From: Pseudoalteromonas luteoviolacea NCIMB 1944
Lineage (GTDB): Bacteria; Pseudomonadota; Gammaproteobacteria; Enterobacterales; Alteromonadaceae
Length of the DNA stretch: 64,000 nt
Reading direction: 5' to 3'
NCBI RefSeq assembly: GCF_001625565.1
Contig: NZ_AUXS01000064.1
Coordinates: forward strand, 298,635-362,634
The notes under the pieces are model-generated. The model saw only the letters and a program-made list of their open reading frames with translations. It did no database searches and was not told the origin of the DNA. This document shows positions 26,661 through 36,214 of the stretch, in pieces. The first letter of the stretch is position 1. Each line of letters begins with the position of its first letter. The translations under genes were made by a program, and so were the position numbers.

Positions 26661-28178
26661 CTATTTATCAATACTTAAAGGCTCCAATTTGCTAAATATA
26701 CGGCTCACATTAAATTTTTTTTTCTTATTTCCTCGATCATTGTGACATCCAAAACAATTAACAGGGCCATCACTGTTTGTTGGACTGGGTGGAGCCTGAT
26801 GAAACGTTTCCATCGTGGCATTAGATAATAACAATGCACCTTGGAAAATATTGTCTTTCGGATTTGTAGGGATGTCACCATTTTCAGGGACTTGACCAGT
26901 AGCGGTCCAAATACTGCCAACTAGATAGTAATTCGCACGCACATCACCCACCCCTTTCAACAAAGACAAAATTGAATGGTTCAATGAGATTAAATCGGTA
27001 TTGCTCGTTACAACAGAGTAATGAGCATCATCGGGTGCACTGCCCCAAGGATTCTGCCGGATAACATTATTCTCTTGAATCACACTCGCTTTTGCGACGA
27101 TATCACCACTTTTGCACTTTTGATTAACACCACATTCGGACTTATCAGAAGCGACAACCTGAAACTCTTTAACTTCTGTACTGGCCATTGTATTGCTTTT
27201 CGCAAATGTCCAATCGCCAGAAGCGTTGAACTCTTGCTTTACATACTCTCTTTCTTTGTTGAAATAGTAATACACTTGGTCTGGCGCGTTATCTAAATGT
27301 TCAAATGTCGCCCAAACCATTTCAGGGTGGCCATTCACAGTGCCGACAACATGCATACCTACGAGAGCCAATCTCTTGGTTACGGCACCCGTTTGTAAGG
27401 CCCATTTGGTTGTACTTTTTTTATCGTAATTAGGTACCTTTGCATCAATAACTAAATATCGACTTGCGTCTACAGTACTGGCATCCACCCATGATGTTTT
27501 AATCTCCATAGCTAAAGTGTGACCATCTTTAAACCTACGGCCAGCAAATTTTTCAACTCGCCTTAGCCCTTCGATTGTATTTGGGAATTCATATTCAATT
27601 TCAGTCCCTTTAAATTTGCCTTGCGCTTGACCAGTTCTGTAAGAGGCAAACACGTCGTTGACATTAATTCCATAGTAAGTCAATGATGCCTGCTGAGAAA
27701 GCAGTACCCCCTTACCTCCTGCTTGACCTGTACTGCCAAACGGATCGTCCTGCTTTAAAGTACGAATGGAATAGTTATTGTTAATTTTATTCAAGCTGTT
27801 TTTTTTTAGCTTGAAAGGAAACTTGTCTTTATCACTCTCTGTCTTTTGAACGACATCAAAAAATGACGGCCCATCAAACACATAAGTACTTTCAACGGGA
27901 GAAGAAAGCCACAAAAACATTTGTGCTCCCCATTTATAAAAATCACAATCCTTACTCTCAGATTCAGAGAAAACTGAGTTTAAACTATCAGCGGGCTTAA
28001 CGAGCCCACCCTTTGAGATTTTCCGTTTTGCAAACCATTGCTTTAGATCTGTATTCGAAACCACGCAAGTTTGATCAGCATCTGCCGGAATTTTCGTTTC
28101 AGCATGACTGACGACACTTGCCAATATTAGCCCTGAATACAGCGCACAAAGCACTGGTTTAAATAATTTTTTCTTCAA
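26661..28178 (-). CDS. Exported protein with single C-terminal CxxCH heme motif
   Basis: 505 residues with a signal peptide ending near SHA. Most of the protein is a mixed domain with no motif I can name, containing FYKWGAQMFLWLSSP near 80 and a long middle part. The only recognisable site is CFGCH (about 473-477) close to the C-terminus, the usual covalent heme c attachment motif. Met residues that could be the distal ligand lie upstream (NATMETFHQ). Proteins of this layout occur in marine Gammaproteobacteria as cytochrome-like conserved proteins. A role in periplasmic redox chemistry is likely but the substrate is unknown. It converges on the esterase gene with a shared terminator. Confidence 0.75.
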   Translation of the reverse strand: MKKKLFKPVLCALYSGLILASVVSHAETKIPADADQTCVVSNTDLKQWFAKRKISKGGLVKPADSLNSVFSESESKDCDFYKWGAQMFLWLSSPVESTYVFDGPSFFDVVQKTESDKDKFPFKLKKNSLNKINNNYSIRTLKQDDPFGSTGQAGGKGVLLSQQASLTYYGINVNDVFASYRTGQAQGKFKGTEIEYEFPNTIEGLRRVEKFAGRRFKDGHTLAMEIKTSWVDASTVDASRYLVIDAKVPNYDKKSTTKWALQTGAVTKRLALVGMHVVGTVNGHPEMVWATFEHLDNAPDQVYYYFNKEREYVKQEFNASGDWTFAKSNTMASTEVKEFQVVASDKSECGVNQKCKSGDIVAKASVIQENNVIRQNPWGSAPDDAHYSVVTSNTDLISLNHSILSLLKGVGDVRANYYLVGSIWTATGQVPENGDIPTNPKDNIFQGALLLSNATMETFHQAPPSPTNSDGPVNCFGCHNDRGNKKKKFNVSRIFSKLEPLSIDK

Positions 28179-28504
28179 TTACTTGCTCCTTGTATGACAA
28201 ATGAATACTCACATAACTTTGTAATGTTATACCTATACTTTGTTGAGCCGCATTACATATCGCCCTCATTTACTAAGCTCAGTTTTCCAGCCCAAGCTGA
28301 GCATAAACCTCATTCCAACGGAAAAGTATTACAAATTGTTACAGAGTGAATCAAGCAAAGGAGGGTAAATTAAGACGAATAATTTAAGACAAACCTCGAT
28401 AAATAAAGCTAGATATGCAATTGTCATAACGAAGCATTTTGAAGTCAGCAAAAAAATACGCGCACTCAAATTTGCGTACGCGTGTTTTTTGTATATGAAT
28501 CTAT
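28179..28504. other. Intergenic region with terminator, no gene
   Basis: The S9 peptidase terminator occupies 28450-28490; the rest holds the promoter of the CxxCH gene. Confidence 0.55.
28450..28490 (-). terminator. Terminator after the S9 peptidase gene
   Basis: AAAAAATACGCG and CGCGTGTTTTTT arms, with one G-T pair, enclose a 16-base loop. On the minus strand a run of Ts follows the stem. Confidence 0.7.
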
Positions 28505-30562
28505 TTAAAGTTTGCTCACATCAACCGTAAGCGATGTTAAGTGCTCACTAATTTTAGAGCTCACTGAGACAGACTTATTACCACCTAGGTGCTTGGCGAA
28601 AAATGCCTCCATAGCAACGATAGATGCAAGCTTATTGTCTTGCTGTCTAAACCCATGTCCTTCATTTTTAGCCAGAATATACTCAACTGGACGATTAGTT
28701 TTATATAGCTTTTTTGCAATCGTATCTGATTGATATTGAGGGATCCTCGGATCATTTGCACCTTGGATCAACATAATTGGTGTTGTGATTTTATCAACAA
28801 AATTGATCGGAGAGCGTGACTCCATATCTAGTCTATCTGAATCAATTAGGGGATCACCAACACTGGCAAAAACCGTTCCCATGTAAGGCCTATAATGCTC
28901 AGGAAAAGACTCTACCATGGCCGTGATGCTTGAAGGACCAACATAAGAAATCACAGCACTATAAACATCAGGGGTAAATGTTGCACCGGCCAATGCCGCA
29001 TAACCACCGTAAGAGGCGCCCATTATCCCCACCCGTGATTTATCCGCAATTCCCTGTGCTACCAAATAGTTTACACCATCTGTCAAATCTTGTTGCATGG
29101 CGCCCGTACCCCAGTTTCGATTGCCCAACTCAATGAACTTCTTGCCAAAACCGGTCGAACTCCTAAAGTTTGGCTGCAACACCGCGTACCCGCGATTTGC
29201 AAAGAAGTGCGCTATCGGCACAAAGTAATCGCTCGAGTAACCCCATTCATCTCTTGCCCATGGCCCCCCGTGAGGCAAAACAATCGTAGGCAGATTCTTT
29301 TTGCCATGTAGTGGTAGCGTCAAGTAGGCCTGAATTTCAAGGCCATCTGTCGCTTTATAGGTAATAGACTGCCTTTCTCCCAGCAAGTTTGGATCAAAAG
29401 TCGGCGCTTGATTAAGCAAATCAGTCAAAGTATCTTTGCTGGTGTTATATACAAACTTTTCGTCCGGTTTGTTGGCATATGACACTTTTAAATACCACTG
29501 GTTTTTATCGTGCTCTATTTTTTCAACTAAAACATCAAATTCGCCTTCTAAGTGGCCTTTAATTTTGTTCAATGTTTTAGACGATTTACCATCAATCGGA
29601 TAATTGCGCAGTCGTCCACCATAATACGAAACAATCATTGGTTGACCTGTTTTATCAAAGACAACATGATGTAAATCTGATTGGTCTTGCGGATCTTTAT
29701 GCGCTGTTTTTAATTTGTTTGTGGCAAGATCTAGCTCTAGTAACTCTTTTTTATCTCTACCTTGAACACTGCCAGAAATAAATGCTCGGTTATTACTATG
29801 GTCGTAACTGATCACACTGACATTTTCACCAACCTCCGATTGGAATACTTTTGACCAGCCCTCATTAGCTCGTTTGTAGACAGTCACTGAATTGTCTGGA
29901 TTGAGTTTTGCAGCTACAGCTGCATAGCCATTATCATCAAGCTCTGCGGTATAAAACGAAATATCATTTTTTTGCACCAATTGCACAGCTTGAGTTTTAA
30001 TATCTACATGGAATACATCCATTTGACTACTGATATGATTTGCCAGCACTGCGATTTTGCTCGGATTGTTCTTTACTTGCGCAATGAATGTATAGTCAAC
30101 GTCGTCATTGTGCGTCAGTCGAGTAACTGCTGGTTTAGCTTGTAGGTTGTTTGGCGTAAAGCGTAGCGTAAATATTTGGTCATTTTCATTACCTTCAAAG
30201 TCTTTGTTAAACAGTATCTCATTGTCGTTATCTGACCATACAAACCCATCCACACCATCCTCGAATGAAGTCAGTGCCACAGCACTTTCAAGCCCTTTAC
30301 CTTGGCGAACCAGATGAATATTTTTTCCTCCATTGTTCATTTGTAGGAAAGCTATCCACTGTCCATCATTTGATAAAGAAACATGGCTGATCTGCTCTGA
30401 ACTAAACAAGCTTTCTAATTCAACTAACTGTTGAGCCTGCGGTGTTTGAACAGCGGTCGATTGCTCAAACACATTTGTAAATTGACATCCAGCGAGTAAA
30501 ACACTTGAGCTGATTGCTGCGCTGATTAGTGCGGTTTTAAATAGCGATTGGTTCTTTTGCAT
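28505..30562 (-). CDS. S9-family peptidase lipoprotein (dipeptidyl/acyl-aminoacyl peptidase type)
   Basis: 685 residues. The N-terminus has a lipobox (SVLLAGC, Cys at about 26), placing it on a membrane surface. Residues about 50-410 form a WD-like beta-propeller (repeated D-N-D/V-x-W strands). The hydrolase domain follows, with HGGPWARDEWGY, nucleophile GASYGG near 517, Asp in IQGANDPRIP and His in EGHGF near the C-terminus. The propeller admits only short peptides, so the enzyme probably trims peptides made by secreted endoproteases such as those at 4959 and 7929. Membrane anchoring suits that scavenging role. It has its own terminator. Confidence 0.95.
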   Translation of the reverse strand: MQKNQSLFKTALISAAISSSVLLAGCQFTNVFEQSTAVQTPQAQQLVELESLFSSEQISHVSLSNDGQWIAFLQMNNGGKNIHLVRQGKGLESAVALTSFEDGVDGFVWSDNDNEILFNKDFEGNENDQIFTLRFTPNNLQAKPAVTRLTHNDDVDYTFIAQVKNNPSKIAVLANHISSQMDVFHVDIKTQAVQLVQKNDISFYTAELDDNGYAAVAAKLNPDNSVTVYKRANEGWSKVFQSEVGENVSVISYDHSNNRAFISGSVQGRDKKELLELDLATNKLKTAHKDPQDQSDLHHVVFDKTGQPMIVSYYGGRLRNYPIDGKSSKTLNKIKGHLEGEFDVLVEKIEHDKNQWYLKVSYANKPDEKFVYNTSKDTLTDLLNQAPTFDPNLLGERQSITYKATDGLEIQAYLTLPLHGKKNLPTIVLPHGGPWARDEWGYSSDYFVPIAHFFANRGYAVLQPNFRSSTGFGKKFIELGNRNWGTGAMQQDLTDGVNYLVAQGIADKSRVGIMGASYGGYAALAGATFTPDVYSAVISYVGPSSITAMVESFPEHYRPYMGTVFASVGDPLIDSDRLDMESRSPINFVDKITTPIMLIQGANDPRIPQYQSDTIAKKLYKTNRPVEYILAKNEGHGFRQQDNKLASIVAMEAFFAKHLGGNKSVSVSSKISEHLTSLTVDVSKL

Positions 30563-30705
30563 AACTGTGTGCTCCTCAGTAACATTGAAAACATCATTAC
30601 ATGAAATAAAATTATTGTAAAACGATAATTTTTTACTTTTTTTCAGAAATTAATTTATGTGTGATATGATTCTCACCAGATAACGAGGTAGACCATGGAG
30701 CATTC

Positions 30706-31221
30706 ATGTCACAGACAATCGAAAAAATTCAGAGAAGAAGTGGCGCTATTCGCATAGCCGTTATTGCAGTCACGCTTTTGGTTTTAGTATTCAACTTGTA
30801 CCAAGTCGCGGTTAATAACCAGATCAACTATTTCGATAGTGAATTGTTTATGGTGATGTGGGAGTCAGAGCAAATAAATCAACTCATCTTGTTTGTACTT
30901 AGCGCACCCATCTTAATTTTTATCGTTGCGGCCATTTATTGGGTCTGCAAGTTACTTTCGCTATTTGAGCAAGGGCAGTTTTTTAGTCACGAGTGCTTTC
31001 GCTGTTTTATTAATTTTATCTTGCTAAAAATTGCCTCAACTATTTACTACATAGCACTGACTTTAGGGATCGGATTTTGGCACAAAGCGATGTTTGGTGA
31101 TGCCGAAGTTGTATTGACGATTGATTTTGGGGAGCTAATTACACTGGGGTTATTGGCAATTGTCGCGTACCTGCTCAAAGCTGCAAAAGAAATCGAAGAT
31201 GAGAACAAGGAGTTTATCTAA
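30706..31221 (+). CDS. DUF2975-type four-helix membrane protein
   Basis: 171 residues; GGAG lies five bases before ATG 30706. Four hydrophobic helices (about 16-38, 60-85, 100-130, 140-160) and the stretch LLSLFEQGQFFSHECF after the second helix are typical of DUF2975 proteins. The gene ends two bases before a small XRE-type helix-turn-helix gene, an arrangement seen repeatedly for this family, so the pair is co-translated. The job is unknown; a membrane sensor that sequesters or controls the small DNA-binding protein is a reasonable inference. Confidence 0.85.
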   Translation: MSQTIEKIQRRSGAIRIAVIAVTLLVLVFNLYQVAVNNQINYFDSELFMVMWESEQINQLILFVLSAPILIFIVAAIYWVCKLLSLFEQGQFFSHECFRCFINFILLKIASTIYYIALTLGIGFWHKAMFGDAEVVLTIDFGELITLGLLAIVAYLLKAAKEIEDENKEFI

Positions 31222-31223
31222 CT

Positions 31224-31439
31224 ATGGAGATAATCGTTAACCTTGACGTAGTGATGGCGATGCGTAAAGTTTCATCAAAAGAACTAGCCAAAGCCATTGG
31301 CATCACGGAAGCAAATTTATCTTTGTTAAAGCGAGGGAAAGTCAAAGGGGTACGCTTTGAAACCCTTGCCCAGATATGCAATTACCTCGATTGTCAGCCC
31401 GGCGATATATTGGTTTTCAACAAGAAAGATGAAGTCTAA
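31224..31439 (+). CDS. Small XRE/YozG-type helix-turn-helix regulator
   Basis: 71 residues, nearly all one helix-turn-helix domain: SSKELAKAIGITEANLSLLK is the recognition region, and LDCQPGDILVF is the characteristic end of YozG-like proteins. The DUF2975 gene precedes it with a two-base gap, so both are expressed together. It is probably a repressor of its own operon or of membrane-stress genes; no operator could be assigned with confidence. Confidence 0.9.
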   Translation: MEIIVNLDVVMAMRKVSSKELAKAIGITEANLSLLKRGKVKGVRFETLAQICNYLDCQPGDILVFNKKDEV

Positions 31440-31522
31440 TTAGCCTTCTGTAGCGCAAAGCTGCTGCGACTTTTCACATGTTGTGAATATTTTTTATTCG
31501 TGACTTATTGAAGCTGAACTCG

Positions 31523-31573
31523 AACGCCAAAGAGCACTTGTTAGCCTTAGCTAAACTAGTGTCCTTTGGCGTT
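31523..31573. terminator. Long hairpin between convergent genes
   Basis: Outer arms AACGCCAAAG and CTTTGGCGTT are continued by an imperfect inner stem (CACTTGTTAG and CTAAACTAGTG). It lies between the HTH gene and the convergent minus-strand gene, so it probably ends transcription from both sides. Confidence 0.5.
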
Positions 31574-31635
31574 AACACACGTAGGCTAATACCGCCGCAC
31601 CTTATTATCGCTCGGTAATTTCTCATCTAGCCCTT

Positions 31636-32637
31636 TTATTGAGTCACCAATTCGTTTATGGCCGAGTACCCCTCTCTTTTGATAAGGTTGTGCTCCGAAT
31701 CATATTTGTAGAGATACTTTGCAACACCACGGTTATTTTGTGCAACTTTCATCTGAGCGTCATAGTATGTAATCGATTCCCGTTGGTTAAGTCTGTCATA
31801 TTTGGCGATAGCGTATGCAGCATAGTTACTCACTAACTGATCTTTTTCGTCATAGAGTGAAATTTTGTGCCAATTTCCAGAATCATCAATGCCACCATAG
31901 ACAATTTTGGCAAAAAAACCGCTTGGTCCCAATACTAAGTTTTCCTTAGTATCTCGGAATTCTTCTTTTAAAAATGTGCCGTTTTCATCAAACCAAAAAT
32001 ACGCTGTCGCATATCCATTTGGCCCTTCCATAATGTGCCCGTTTTTATCAAATCCCTTTCGATAGGTTGCGTAGTCATTGTTATCAAAAGCAAACCTAGC
32101 TTCATAAAATCCGTTGTGTTCAGGTACAACGTTTCCTGCTCCATCAAACCTTATCTCGCTGATCCGTCTGCCTTTGGAGTCCCTTTTAAAACGGTATTCT
32201 GCTACCCCTAGCGAGCTCTCTTTCAGTTGGCCTTTTACATCTAAATGTCGGCGCAAGAGAGGATACTTGTTCCCTTGAAAAAGGTACTTTACCGTGTGTA
32301 CCCCCTCGTGGTTGACCACCTGCTCCCCAGCAACATTAAAAAATGACCGTGTTATTCCTGAGCCACTGTAAGTAAAGCGCATACAATGTGCGCCAAAACT
32401 AGATTTATCACTCGGCTTTGAAAATGCGTAAAAGCAAACGCTCGATGGCTTTGCATTTTCAACCGCTACCTTATACACCTTGAAATTAGCTATCTCTTTT
32501 TCATCAATGGGGTAAACAGGGCGAATTTCACGCTCAGTATGGTCACTATCCCACTTTAAAAAATAGCCAGGTGTGAGTGGTTTAGCTGATACCAAAGGCA
32601 TAAAAAAGAAAAATAATAGCGGTAGCACAAACTTCAT
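31636..32637 (-). CDS. Secreted repeat protein of unknown function
   Basis: 333 residues with a signal peptide ending near VSA. Residues about 110-320 contain five or six imperfect units built on the pattern FD-x-x-G-N, a short connector, then G-F/Y-x-A-x-Y/F (for example FDGAGNVVPEHNGFYEARF and FDKNGHIMEGPNGYATAYF). They suggest an antiparallel beta structure like YD/WG-type repeats but are not RHS repeats. Two cysteines near 70 and 84 could pair. No catalytic motif was seen. It may be a surface or binding protein; the family is not recognised. Confidence 0.65.
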   Translation of the reverse strand: MKFVLPLLFFFFMPLVSAKPLTPGYFLKWDSDHTEREIRPVYPIDEKEIANFKVYKVAVENAKPSSVCFYAFSKPSDKSSFGAHCMRFTYSGSGITRSFFNVAGEQVVNHEGVHTVKYLFQGNKYPLLRRHLDVKGQLKESSLGVAEYRFKRDSKGRRISEIRFDGAGNVVPEHNGFYEARFAFDNNDYATYRKGFDKNGHIMEGPNGYATAYFWFDENGTFLKEEFRDTKENLVLGPSGFFAKIVYGGIDDSGNWHKISLYDEKDQLVSNYAAYAIAKYDRLNQRESITYYDAQMKVAQNNRGVAKYLYKYDSEHNLIKREGYSAINELVTQ

Positions 32638-32782
32638 ATAGTTCCCTTTAGTTTTTTATTATTCTGATTATCTGAATGTTAAAGCTAAAAACCCCATATT
32701 AGTGGTAAAAAGCTGTCCAGTTAGCTCCGTTCTGATTGCATAGCTAGGTATGTGGAGGTTTCTAAATTTTATCTAGTTTACT

Positions 32783-32959
32783 TCATGTTGCTCTTTTGAA
32801 GCGACTAAGCGCGATGGCAATACCAGCTCCAACGGCAATGCCGACGCCCACACTATCAAAAATCACATCACCAAAAATAATGCCGACACCTGCCCCCATC
32901 GCAATTGCTAGTCCCATATTACTTGGTTTAATCGCTTTGTTATTTTCATTTTCAGCCAT
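32783..32959 (-). CDS. Small glycine-zipper membrane protein, 58 residues
   Basis: ATG 32959 is preceded by AAGGA at seven-base spacing and the frame ends at TGA 32785-32783. After a polar start (MAENENNKAIKPS) the sequence is glycine-rich and hydrophobic, with GxxxG-type spacing (AMGAGVGIIFGD, then VGVGIAVGAGIAIAL), and ends SRFKRAT. Two short helices with glycine zippers, or one helical hairpin, are likely, as in small membrane-inserting or scaffold proteins. Pore-forming toxin-like and structural roles are both conceivable; neither is shown. Confidence 0.6.
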   Translation of the reverse strand: MAENENNKAIKPSNMGLAIAMGAGVGIIFGDVIFDSVGVGIAVGAGIAIALSRFKRAT

Positions 32960-33462
32960 TTAAATATCCTTACTGCAAGTAACACAACAATGTATAAAAC
33001 TTTATAACGCTTTACTGAGTGGAAAACAAGCTGCAAAACGAACGATTTATAATCGCATGGTGCTTATGTTTGCAATTGGTATAAGCGAGCGAATTGAGGG
33101 GAGCTTTGAGAGTAATACTTCCTTAATACACAGAAAAAGCCCGGCCAAGAACTCCTGTTGAAGCAGTGTAATAAGTAGCTACACCTGTCTTCATTCGTCT
33201 ATGCTCGTCGTCTCTACGTTACGGCATAATTTATCTCTGTAGTTATTTAAGTCCTGCTCGACATTTTGTAACAGACGCAATTTGCTCTTAAAATTCGTCC
33301 CGAAGTGTCTGTTCAATAGCGGTGTTTTACGCAAGCAGCTAGCGTACACAAAGCACATTTAACCATTTGATTATTATATTTACTTGATAATTACTCAGCC
33401 ATCGATATGTTATTGCGCACTCCAATTGAGTGTAATGGGCAATATGGTGCTCAGAGCGTGTA
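32960..33462. other. Intergenic region, no gene seen
   Basis: About 500 bases. The frame at 33339-33524 overlaps the next gene and looks non-coding. No terminator or repeat stood out. Confidence 0.5.
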
Positions 33463-33705
33463 TTACTCACCTTGTCTTCTAACGTCCAGTGCGTCTTTAA
33501 GCTTAAGAGCCATAAAGACCACAACGCCCGTGATTAAAATAGAAAGTCGATAACTTACAATGGAAAATGTATCATCGGGCACAATTTTCATATATAAATC
33601 GTCCCCCTCCAATGCGGTTAAATTCACCGGAAGAAAATCTCCCAAAAATAAACACACGCCCAATACAATCAAAAATACGCTTACCATTCGTAGCGCTTTT
33701 ACCAT
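33463..33705 (-). CDS. Two-helix membrane protein, about 80 residues
   Basis: ATG 33705 has AGGAG eight bases upstream; in-frame starts at 33711 and 33714 are alternatives. Two hydrophobic helices (about 8-28 and 52-70) flank a short loop with acidic residues (EGDDLYMKIVPDD), and a charged tail (DALDVRRQGE) follows. No family is recognised and the gene has no obvious partner. Composition and the ribosome site support coding. Confidence 0.55.
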   Translation of the reverse strand: MVKALRMVSVFLIVLGVCLFLGDFLPVNLTALEGDDLYMKIVPDDTFSIVSYRLSILITGVVVFMALKLKDALDVRRQGE

Positions 33706-33942
33706 TTTCATCACTCCTGAAATATTAAATTGCGCCTCAAAGTCATCTTTTCTTATTTTAAGTCACTTTTAGCACCTTGGATAAGAGCAGCAATTTAGTA
33801 ACTTAACCTACAAACGGAAATGCCACCTAAATAGACTAATCGAGAACTCGCATTTAAGCTATTACATAGGAAAATGGCGCTTGTGTTATACCTAATCTGA
33901 CTTAACCAAATCGTATTAAACAATTTGCTTGCATGATGATTG

Positions 33943-34377
33943 CTAACGTTGAGTACCTTGTATTGTACATTTGTAGACGTTACTGGTGCTCGCATGCTTG
34001 AGCATTTGCTGGTTAAAACGCAAAGCATAGTCAACAGCTTGCTCAACCATTTGATGCTTGTTTGTACATCCGCTACTGTCAGCCCCAACCCAAAGTGTCT
34101 TCCACTTAGTGTCTAGTATCAAGCACTTAGACAAAACTATATGTCCAAACCCGGGACGCTCTGGAACAAAACCATTTGCTACTGCAATGAACATCACGCC
34201 ATCACGTTCATAACTAGCAGTCGCATCACTTTTCGCAGACTCTACACTATAGCTTTTTTGGTATTTTTCAAATGAGCAATCAATTGCAAATGCTAAGTTT
34301 GAAAAAGTTAATATGAATAACACACTTGGAAGCCAAAGACTTTGATAGCACGAGTAGCGGACACTCATTTTTAACAT
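33943..34377 (-). CDS. Small secreted protein of unknown function
   Basis: 144 residues from ATG 34377, with AAGG six bases upstream; the hydrophobic segment LPSVLFILTFSNLAFA ends a signal peptide. The mature domain has four cysteines (DCSF, KCLI, GCTN, KCTI), probably two disulfides, and WVGADSSGC plus a helix EQAVDYALRFNQQML. It lies 24 bases downstream of another small secreted gene, so the two probably form one transcript. The family is not recognised. Confidence 0.6.
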   Translation of the reverse strand: MLKMSVRYSCYQSLWLPSVLFILTFSNLAFAIDCSFEKYQKSYSVESAKSDATASYERDGVMFIAVANGFVPERPGFGHIVLSKCLILDTKWKTLWVGADSSGCTNKHQMVEQAVDYALRFNQQMLKHASTSNVYKCTIQGTQR

Positions 34378-34401
34378 AAAAGACCTTAATATAAGCAAAG
34401 A

Positions 34402-34785
34402 CTATGGTAACTCAATAGTTTGAGAAAGACATGAGCCATATGTTATCTGCACATACTTGCGCTGTGAAAACGATGATGAAGCCGCTACGTAAACAGAAAG
34501 CTCTTCATCATTATGGAAAGCCTGCTCAAGCGCCAGTGGCGCTAACAATTGCCAATCAACTTTATCACCTACCTGTAATAGAGCGCTACTTGCCGTGTAT
34601 GCATTAAACTTTGCAGGAAAGGTAACCGTGTAACTTGTTTGACGCTTGCCATTATTACTGGCCTTTAAGCTTAATATTCGATGATCGATTTTAGACAGAT
34701 CCAGCTCTGCTGTAGGGCAACTAATGTCCAAACTGACAGCAGACAATGGCCAAAGCATCAATACAAAAATTAAAAACCTAACCAT
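34402..34785 (-). CDS. Small secreted protein of unknown function
   Basis: 127 residues from ATG 34785, where GAAGGAAA precedes the codon and a signal peptide (MVRFLIFVLMLWPLSA) begins; an ATG 11 codons earlier gives a poorer N-terminus. Two cysteines (ISCPTAE and GSCLSQ) bracket a beta-rich domain with SYTVTFPAKF and DWQLLAPLAL. It is followed 24 bases later by the gene at 33943, and the two share size, secretion and cysteine content without clear homology. Function unknown. Confidence 0.6.
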   Translation of the reverse strand: MVRFLIFVLMLWPLSAVSLDISCPTAELDLSKIDHRILSLKASNNGKRQTSYTVTFPAKFNAYTASSALLQVGDKVDWQLLAPLALEQAFHNDEELSVYVAASSSFSQRKYVQITYGSCLSQTIELP

Positions 34786-34851
34786 AATTTCCTTCGCAGC
34801 TATTCTCACATTCGACAAATATCATAAGTGCTTAAACACCAACGTCTGTAT

Positions 34852-35679
34852 TCAGTGGCTTGCTTTGTGCGTTGCTCTGCGGTGACTAAGCAACAGCAGT
34901 TCATTCACTTTGGAAATATATTCCTGAGGTAAATCAATCAGCCCGGCTACATGCTTACCTTGGATCTCCCATAACTGCTTCTCGCTGTTGGCATTAGCAT
35001 AAAGCGTTTGTGCCATATGAAAAGGTACAATCTTATCATTCGTGCTATGAACAATTAACATTGGCAGCTCAATATCAGAAATTAAATCCGCCGCAATATA
35101 TGGTTCGGTAAAGATAGCCCGGACCAAAGGCCTCGCAATCCAAGGGGATGAATAGGCTGCTTCATCACTAAATGAAGTAAAAGTGCCTTCAGTAATTAGA
35201 GCATCAACCAACTCTGAATGTTGATGGGCAACATAAATTGCTAGCTGTCCACCGTATGATTGGCCTAAGACCAAAACAGGCCGGTTTGTAACGTCGCGTC
35301 TGCCTACCAAATAAGCCAACGCGTTACTCGCATCTTGTGCAACTAATGAGTGTTCGGCTTTACCCTGCGAGCCCCCAAACCCACGATAATCCATCATAAA
35401 AACCTGATAACCATCATCAACAAGTGGCTTTATCACTTTGTACCAATTGACCACTTTTGAACCGCTACCTTGAAACGCAAAAATTGTCGCCTTATGCTCT
35501 GTGGCAGGCTTAAATAGATAATGATTGATTTTGGTGCCATCCGATGCAGTCAATGATATTGCTTCAAATCTTCCAATATTCTGCTCATCGGGTCTATTAT
35601 CAATTGGAAAGAATATTCCACTAAAAGAACACCCAGACAGAAATAACAAAAGCACTAAGACTGAAAAAGTTTTAGTCAT
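34852..35679 (-). CDS. Alpha/beta-hydrolase lipoprotein
   Basis: 275 residues. The lipobox LFLSGC places it in a membrane (Cys17). The fold is clear: GSGSKVVNW oxyanion region, MDYRGFGGSQG, nucleophile Ser in LGQSYGGQ near 140, Asp in VHSTNDKIVP and His in GKHVAG. It resembles the YqkD/BAAT-like peptidase or esterase group, sometimes called dienelactone-hydrolase-like. The substrate is not readable. It is the last clear gene before the macrodomain gene on the same strand; an 80-base gap suggests independent expression. Confidence 0.85.
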   Translation of the reverse strand: MTKTFSVLVLLLFLSGCSFSGIFFPIDNRPDEQNIGRFEAISLTASDGTKINHYLFKPATEHKATIFAFQGSGSKVVNWYKVIKPLVDDGYQVFMMDYRGFGGSQGKAEHSLVAQDASNALAYLVGRRDVTNRPVLVLGQSYGGQLAIYVAHQHSELVDALITEGTFTSFSDEAAYSSPWIARPLVRAIFTEPYIAADLISDIELPMLIVHSTNDKIVPFHMAQTLYANANSEKQLWEIQGKHVAGLIDLPQEYISKVNELLLLSHRRATHKASH

Positions 35680-35758
35680 GAAATTATTGCTCCCTTGCCC
35701 TCTTTGCGCTCAATGTGTGCGCTTATAATTGTAAGTTTAATTCCTGCTTAGTTGATTA

Positions 35759-36214
35759 TTATGGCGCAAACCTCACTAATGTATGATCTTCACCCTGTAA
35801 TTCATTATCAATGATGGTAGCAATAACTTTCCAATCACCACCAGCCAGGCCAGCACCAATCAATGGGTAGCCAATCCTCTTGCCTGAAAATGACACTTTT
35901 ATGCCTCCGAAAGCTTTTCTAATTGCATCATAATCGGTTTTGACGCCACGACCACGCCAATTGTGTTGCGTATACGCGTTCACAATTGTTATTTTATGGC
36001 CGTTCCTTAAAACCGTAGCACTCGTATATGAACCTAATTTATCTTTGGATCCCTTTTCTGTTGACGCGTCCGCATCATAAGCTTCTGGGAATTTATCTTT
36101 AATGCCTTTCGCTATTCCCGCTCCCATGGTGCAAAAACAATTACATCCATGAATGATGACATCAAAATCTCCTTTCAATGCCAGCGCAATTAAATCACCA
36201 GTTACTTCTTTCAC
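35759..36214 (-). CDS. Macrodomain protein (ADP-ribose-1''-phosphatase type)
   Basis: 151 residues consisting of one macrodomain. GDLI near the start, IIHGCNCFCTMGAGIAKGI for ADP-ribose binding, and YPLIGAGLAGGDW as the second binding loop are typical. The sequence is nearest in style to Poa1/phage-type macrodomains that act on ADP-ribose-1''-phosphate or remove ADP-ribose from proteins or nucleic acids. It is cytoplasmic. Such genes occur in defence, phage and toxin-antitoxin settings, but none is adjacent here. The exact reaction is uncertain. Confidence 0.9.
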   Translation of the reverse strand: MKEVTGDLIALALKGDFDVIIHGCNCFCTMGAGIAKGIKDKFPEAYDADASTEKGSKDKLGSYTSATVLRNGHKITIVNAYTQHNWRGRGVKTDYDAIRKAFGGIKVSFSGKRIGYPLIGAGLAGGDWKVIATIIDNELQGEDHTLVRFAP

